From Closterium sp. Naga37s-1 (Eukaryota > Streptophyta > Zygnematophyceae > Desmidiales > Closteriaceae), in the NCBI GenBank assembly GCA_947471745.1, contig CANJKZ010000463.1, positions 878,001-942,000 of the forward strand: 64,000 bases of DNA, read 5' to 3'. The position numbers and the translations under genes are program-made. Positions 57,601 to 64,000 of this stretch are shown here, piece after piece (position 1 is the first letter of the stretch; each line of letters starts with the position of its first letter). The notes below the pieces were generated by a model. That model did no database searches. It was not told the origin of the DNA and saw nothing but the letters and a program-made list of their open reading frames with translations.

Positions 57601-58498
57601 GTCGCACGCGCAGCTCCGCCCCCGCCCCCCTCCCCCCCCTCCCCCCGTACGCGCGGGCTAGGTGGCGACGGGGCCGGGCGCGGGCTAGGGGTCGACAGGG
57701 CCGGGCGCGGGGCTAGGGGCCGACGGCGCCGGGCGCGGGCTAGGGACGGGGCCGGGCGCGGGGCTAGGTGCCGACGGGGCCGGGCGCGGGCTAGGGACGG
57801 GGCCGGGCGCGGGGCTAGGGGCCGATGGGGCCGGGCGCGGGCTAGGGGTCGACGGGGGGCCGGGCGATTAGCTAGGGGTCGACTTGGGGCCGGGCGCGGG
57901 CTAGGTGGCGACGGGGCCGGGCGCGGGCTAGGGACGGGGCCGGGCGCGGGGCTAGAGGCCAACGGGGCCGGGCGCGGGCTAAGGATGGGGCCGGGCACGG
58001 GGCTAGGGGCCGACGGGGCCGGGCGCGGGCTAGGGGTCGACGGGGGGCCGGGCGCGTAGCTAGGGGTCGACTTGGGGCCGGGCGCGGGCTAGGTGGCGAC
58101 AGGGCCGGGTGCGTGGCTGGGTGTCGACGGGCCGGGCGTGGGCTAAGGACAGGGCCGGGCGCTGGGCTAGGGTTCGACGGGCCTAGGGCTAGGGGTCGAT
58201 GGGCCGCGTAGGCTAGGGTCAACGGACCGGGCGCGCGTAGGCTAGGGGCGACGGGCCGGGCGCATAGACTAGGGTTGACGGGCCTAGGGGCGACGGGCCT
58301 AGGAGCAGGGTAGTGGTGGGCCCAAGGAATTTTTTTTGGTCCTAGCAGAGGACCTGCTCTGAAACCATGTCAAGAGAATGAACGAGGATGAGGAACTAGC
58401 AAAGAGTTGGGTACAAGTACTAACCCTAATTAGGTTGTACCCTCTATGGGCTACCCCACTATAGCCTACACAAATGTAAAAGCTATAATGTTCTGACA
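57601..58498 (-). mobile_element. Copia 5' end fragment (E): LTR, primer site, leader
   Basis: Read on -: LTR 58368-58498 (TGTCAGAACATTATAGC...TTGACA), primer-binding site TGGTTTCAGAGC, leader of GGGGCCGGGCGCGGGCTAGG-type units. It belongs to the copia B family. Its body is missing and its leader meets the leader of fragment D head to head at about 57.6 kb. Confidence 0.87.
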
Positions 58499-58880
58499 GC
58501 AACATCTTCTAGGTCAACATCTTATGCATTTACCACCTCCTTGCCTCCTCCACCTACTCATATTAGGCCCATCCCAGTACTTGCTCGTCACTACCTTCAC
58601 CCGGTGTCGAGTTTCCGCCTTAACACCATCTTCGGTTGCCCTTCACATGCCAGAAAAACTGCTATGGTGCTCTTCTGTGCAACCTTGCACTGAAGTGGCA
58701 CTTGAGTCTTGAATAGCTAAACAGGATGGGAGCAGCCTTGTGTCACCAGAAACGATAACCACAATCGGAAGGTCAAAGCCCCCTGAACAATAAACACACA
58801 ACAAGTGAGGCAGAGGAAAAAAAAGGAGCATACAGCTTACAGAACCAAGGTATAACCAAGGAGATTCCTAATTTCTCCCA
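58499..58880. other. Unassigned spacer
   Basis: About 380 bases between two copia remnants. It is mixed in composition and has no retroelement or host-gene resemblance that I can see. Its right edge joins abruptly to the copia 3' region at CCACACAGTCCGAGCAC. Confidence 0.45.
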
Positions 58881-61800
58881 CACAGTCCGAGCACAAGCAA
58901 AGGGCCACAAGGCCAGTTCACATGCAGAGTTATATAAAAGAGAAAAAACAATACAGTGATCATACCCTAGCAAGTGTAAGCATGCAGGTATATATATAGA
59001 TCACAGTACAAGCAAAGTCACGTAGTAAGTAAGTGAGGCAAAGTAGGCACAAGGCCTAACACAGTAGAGAAGCTCTGATGATCACAAGGCTGAAGTGCCT
59101 TGGTGAAAACATCAGCAGTGTTGGCCTGAGAGGCCACGTAAGCTAGACGAAGCTGACCACGCTGCTGCAACTCTCGAGCAAGGAAGTATCGCAGAGCGAT
59201 GTGCTTCGTTCTGTGCTCCAGTCTGTGCTCCTGACACAAGGCAATCATGGCCTTGTTGTCTACGTACAGAAATAGAGGCGAACGAGGCTGCTCTACCAAG
59301 TCAGTCAGCAGGTAGGTGAGCCAGCGTAGCTCCAGTGCAGCCATGGCCTCGGCGTAGATCTCAGCCTCACAACTGAAGCTGAGAACCAAAGACGAGCGGG
59401 TAGACTGCCAGGAAACAGAGCCAGAGCCAAGGCTGAAGGTGTAACCCAGTGACGACCGCTGCGTAGCTGAGTCGTCAACCCATGAAGCGTCTGCGTGACC
59501 GGTGAGGACAACTGGAACCCGTCCTCCAAGCATGAGCCCCATGCCCGACGTACTACACAAGAAACACAGTACCCTCTTTGCAGCATCCCAGTGCACCTTT
59601 CAGTGCCTACCGGGAGCCAAGTAGCGAGCCAGGAGGCTAAGAGGGTACGCAAGGTCAGGTCGTGTGCACGTCATCAGGTACATGAGGCAACCCACAAGCT
59701 CTGGGTACGGACCACTCGGCTCTATGGACTCGTCCGAAGGTGGAACTGAGAGCGAGTGGCTGGTAGATAGAGGAGTGGGCTGTGGCGAGGAGAACTGGAA
59801 GCCGAAGCGCTGGAGGACCTGGTGCACCATGTGTGACTGAGTCAGGGTGATGGTGCGCAGTTCACCCAGGTCAGTGCATGTGTGTCTCTTCTGCAGCTCC
59901 GACTTCTCAAGGGTCAGTGCCTCAGTGTCAGCAGTGAGGGCAAAGACGAGGTCGTCGATGTACACTAGGGCGTAGAACGGCGGCAGCAAGGTGTCGGTGC
60001 GTAGAAACAGCGACGGGTCAGCAGTAGAAGGAGCAAACCCAAGAGCCGCAAGTGTAGTCGTCAGTGTGTCGTGCCACTCGCGAGGCGCCTGGTGGAGACC
60101 GTAGACTGGCCGCCGGAGGCTCCACTGAGTACCTGCAGGAAACGACCCAGTGAAGCCAGGTGGGCGGCGCAGCCAGATCTCCTCGTGCAGGCTGCCCTGC
60201 AGGAAAGCTGTGCTGAATTCTAGAGAGTGCAACTCGTAGTCACGCTGAGCAACGTCGTGCAGCAACACCCGAAGAGTAGTCATCTTCGGGGTGGGGGAGA
60301 AGGTCTAGAAGTAGTCAACCCCTTATCGCTGACTGAAGCCTCGAGCAACGTAACACGCCTTGAAGGCAGGCGGAGAACCCGGCGGCCGCTTCACCCTGAA
60401 AATCCACATGCCATCAACTATGTTCACCCCAGGTGGGGGAACCTCGTCGATGTAGGTGCCTGTGGACTTCCAGGATGCCATCTTGGCATCCATGGCTGCT
60501 GCCACTGAGAGGAGTAAGGACCCGTAATCGCCTCTGCGTAAGAGCGCGGGGTCTGGAAGTCTGGTGCATCCAGGTCTCCCTCAGGGGCAAGCAGCATGGA
60601 AGCGAAACGAGGTACAGCAGCTGCAAGATACTCAAAGTCCTCCTACCTATCAAGGACGTCCGTGCTAAGAGCACACTCACCCCCGACAGACGGAGGACTG
60701 GGAGACGCAGACTCAACAACAAGAGCAGTGGCGTAGTCTAGACGACAGGCATCAGCAAAGTCAAGTAGCTCAGCAACGAGGGCAGACGCAGCAGCAGACT
60801 CAAAGGAAGGGTCAGAGACAGCAGTGGCAAGGAGACGAGAGACAGTGGGACTGGTAGCATGAGCGCGGTCAGACTCAGGGTCATGGACCTCAGGAAGAGA
60901 GGACTCAGGAGGAGCAGGCAGAGGAACACGCAGTGGAACAGAGGAAGGACGAAGTGCCATTGCGTGTGTGCCGGGGACAGGAGGACGCGAACAAGGAACG
61001 CGACGAGCAGGGCGAACATGCAAGACAGGACGAGACGCAGGCTCACGATGCTCTGTAAGTCCGCCGGACTGCTCATTGTAAGGAGAAGGAGCAGGCAGTG
61101 GAGAGGCCGGCTGTAATGGCAGTTGCGACTGGTCAGGCGGTGGACACAGGAGGGGAGGAGTAAGGATAGTAGAAGACGGGACACCAAGAACCTGCTGAAG
61201 CAAGAGAACAAAGTACGGTCGCGGCCGCACAGCGCCGCCAGGGTCAACAGCTCCAGCTCCTCCAGCTCCAGCGCCTTCCACTCTAGCGCCAACAGCGCCA
61301 GTGCCTCCAACTCCAGCTCCTCCAGCTCCAGCGCCACCAGCTCCAGGCTCCGTAGGGTCTCCAGCTCCAGCGCCCCCGACACCACTAGTCCCGGCAGCTC
61401 CAGTACCCCGGGTAAGAGCACCTCCAGGACTAGTAGCCGCAGTACCTCCAGTAACACCAGCTCTAGCAGTAACTCCAGCACCTCCAGCTCCAGCGGCTCC
61501 AGCACCTCCAGCTCCGGTAGCTCCACTCCGAAGGCGTGCGCGCCGAACAAACCACTCATGCAGCTGCTGCAGAGACAATCCCGGCGAACCACCAGCAAAA
61601 CCTCCAGACGAAGCAGCACCCTGAGGCTCAGCACCCCCAGACTCCGCACCCTCCAACTCATTACCCCCAGGCTCAACACCCTCAGGCTCAGCACCCCCAA
61701 TCTCAGCACCCCCAGTCTCAGCACCCCCAGTCTCACCACCCCCAGGCTCAACACCCCCAGGCTCAGCATCCCCAGGCTCAGCACCCCCAGAAGCAGTACC

Positions 61801-64000
61801 TCTAGCAGCACCTGAGTCTACAGCTACCTCACCAAGCACAACACCAGGGGGTGGGTCTACTTGAGAGACACCTGAGGAAGCAAGAACCCAAGGAGGGAGG
61901 GAGTCTACTCGAGGGGGACTTTGAGCAAGGAAGAACGGCGGGGGAGGGAGAGGTGCAGAGCGGTAGGGGAAGAGATGGTAAGAAGGAACCGACTCGTCAA
62001 ACGTGACGTCCTGAGAGGGGAGGACACGGCGCGAGGTAGGGTGGTAAAACTGCCAGCCAGGCGCATCAGGGACAAAGCCAAGGAAGACGCAGGGAATGGC
62101 GCAGGCGGAAAGCTTGTTCGCGGACGGATCGCGGACAAAGGCACGAGAACCCCAGACCCAGAACACCGACGCATCGCCAACCTTCCCCGTCCAACGCAGT
62201 GTGGGCGAGGTCTCTGGCAAGGAGACACGGGGCCAGAGGTTGAGCTGATGCGCAGCGTACCGGACCGCAAACGGCCACAGAAAATGGGGAGCAGCCGCAT
62301 GGATCATGGAGGTACGAGCCACCTCCATGACTAAGCCAATGCGGCGCTCAGCGATCCCATTTTGCTGCGGTGAGGCCGGAAGCGCGAACGACTGGAGAAT
62401 GCCCTCCCCACGACAAAAGTCCCGCAAGAGGTTGGAGGAGAACTCACCACCTCTGTTAGAGTGCAGACGCAGGACAGGAAGGTCCTGCCAGAACCGCTCG
62501 CGGAGCTGGAGACGGACTGCACAGATCCAAGGGATCAACACATCAACGACCTGACCCTTGCTGCGCAAGGGGAAGACCGTGGTGTACCGTGTGTAGTCGT
62601 CAACGACCAGCAGAAAGTAGCACTCACGGCCCAGTCCACTGACGCGGGCGGGGCCCCACACGTCCATGTGGAGAGTTTGAATGGGAGCTGTCATCAGGGG
62701 AAACGAGGAGTGAGGAGCGGCGCGCAGCTGCCCCTCAACGCAAGGATGGCAGGGCGGAGCAGGCGAGGGCGGGAGGGGAGGCAGAGACTTAGGGAGACCA
62801 AACACAAGGAGGCGAGAGTGCATGCCACGAAGTCATGGCAGAGAAGGGTGACCAAGGCGGTGGTGCCACAGAAGAGTCTGGTGCGACAAGAGGCGACACG
62901 AGCAAGGGGGTGCTACCTGACCTGACGCGGACACCTGGGCAGACGCAGCTAGCTGAGGAGGATCGGTAGCCAGTGTGTACAGACTCGACCCTGGCCGACG
63001 AGTGAACGTGGCCAGGTGACGGCCTGTCCGTGTACACGTGCAGATCGACACACGCTAACCCCCAGGAGTGGTGGTAGTGACCATCACATCCTGGAGGGCA
63101 GCGGTACTCACCTAGAGAACGAGGGGAGGTGAAGACCTGACAGTGAGCCGGACGGAACCGCCGGACACGGGAGGACAGTGGAGGAACGGGCAACGACCGG
63201 GCCCCCGGAGGGGTCAGCCAGCCGGACCCGGACAGGTGCAGGGAGAGGAGTGAGAGTGGTGCTGTCACGAAAGAAACAGCGTGAGGCACCTGAGTCCAGT
63301 GTGAAGGTGTGCAAGGCCTCAGCAGGCGCAGTACCAGGGAGAGTACCAAACTCACTAGCACCTAGAGCAGCAGCCGCTATACCTAGGTCAGCCGGCACAC
63401 ACCGATAACAGTCACCCTTAGCACTAACAGACAAAGCATACATAGTAGAAAGGATAACATCAAAGTCTAGGTCAAAGATAGCAACTCTAGACCTAAGAAG
63501 ATCTGCCCAGCGAGGGCGCTCGACGTCATCACCAAACTCAGCACGTCAAGCGTCGTCAAGCCGGGAGAAGCAGCGGTGCTGAGTGTGAAGCCTCCCGCAT
63601 GTCTGACCAGCATGGTCACCCATGCGAATGACATACGGGCAGCTATCACTACCCCCAGACGTACCACGCTGAAACAACCACTCACGAAGCTGCTGGGGCG
63701 ACTGGGTCTCGCTCCGACGCTGCTGCTGCTGCTGTTGGCCACCTCCAGAACCTCCACACCGAGCTCCAGTCCTAGCGCCACCAGTCCCGCCGCCACTGCC
63801 GCCACTCCCACCGCTGCCTCCACCGCCGCCACCAGAGCCCCCACCCCCGCCACCAGACCCACCACCGCCACCACCTCCACCGCCTCCACTACCTCCACTG
63901 CTGCCCCGACCACCACTCCCGCTGCCCCCTCCACCACCCCTGCCACCCTTGCCCTTGCTGCTGCGGCGCTTCGCACTAGCAGAAGCAGCTCCGACGTCCT
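58881..64000 (-). mobile_element. Ty1/copia element F (runs off right edge)
   Basis: Read on - from the right edge: Gly-rich gag linker and Cys/His knuckle about 64.0-63.6 kb, protease about 63.3 kb, GAG-pre-integrase about 62.85 kb, integrase core about 62.7-62.3 kb, repetitive spacer (GAEPGG and Gly/Ala units) about 61.85-61.2 kb, then reverse transcriptase about 60.5-59.9 kb and RNase H about 59.6-59.0 kb (ANTADVFTKALQPCDHQ). It is close in sequence to copia B and A. The 3' LTR is missing. The reading is broken in several places. Confidence 0.93.

Noticed and set aside
56800-58222. Arg- or Pro-rich frames in the GC-rich leaders of fragments D and E
   Set aside because: Low-complexity frames of tandem repeats, with no gag resemblance.

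Overview
The window looks like nuclear DNA of a green plant lineage. A thylakoid-lumen PsbP-domain protein with a two-part transit peptide, a plant-type F-box/Sel1/MYND protein and a secreted Pro-rich wall-type protein all point that way. The GC-rich base composition, the many Ty1/copia elements and the gene content fit a streptophyte alga, perhaps a zygnematophyte such as Closterium. That assignment is an inference; nothing here names the species.

Layout. 1-2.9 kb: 3' part of a copia element, then a solo copia LTR in the opposite direction. 3-4.5 kb: AT-rich spacer with a perfect 24-bp inverted repeat. 4.5-32.5 kb: a gene island, all on the + strand. It holds a DUF2993 (LmeA-like) protein (4528-11404), a CorA/ZntB-type metal transporter (12455-18291), an F-box/MYND protein (20091-21489), a small unknown two-exon gene (22424-23072), a secreted Pro/Ser-rich protein (24823-27073) and PsbP-domain protein 6 (28599-32541). 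32.8-64 kb: a graveyard of LTR retroelements. A copia element on the - strand (33471-48602) carries a second, younger copia on the + strand (35910-43154, 5-bp target duplication CAGAG) and, in its outer LTR, an 872-bp hAT-like element (8-bp duplication GTTGTACC). A tandem pair of chromodomain Ty3/gypsy elements (49094-56331) shares one LTR and is itself hit by three solo LTRs with clean 5-bp duplications. Two copia 5' ends lie head to head (56407-58498), and another - strand copia (58881 onward) runs off the right edge.

Main observation. In the host genes, every intron of about 1 kb contains tandem, same-strand, partial copies ('echoes') of the exon edge it touches. Intron tail plus exon head, acceptor included, is repeated upstream of the real exon; exon tail plus donor is repeated downstream. 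The CorA-like gene has six copies of one exon head in near-identical 145-bp units, four copies of the same exon's tail, five copies of the next exon head and five of the GMN pore exon head. PPD6 shows the same for exons 2, 3 and 4, the DUF2993 gene for exons 2, 3 and 4, and the Pro-rich gene at its exon 1 end and its stop codon. The short introns (136, 356 and 379 bp) show none. Local tandem duplication across splice junctions thus seems to be how these introns grew, leaving arrays of spare splice sites.

Splice junctions were chosen by GT/AG sites, phase and family alignment. The four gene models with recognised family domains or clear paired splice sites close in frame: 1433 aa for DUF2993, 852 for CorA-like, 420 for F-box/MYND and 280 for PPD6. 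Functions are read from motifs and remembered family sequences, not from searches.
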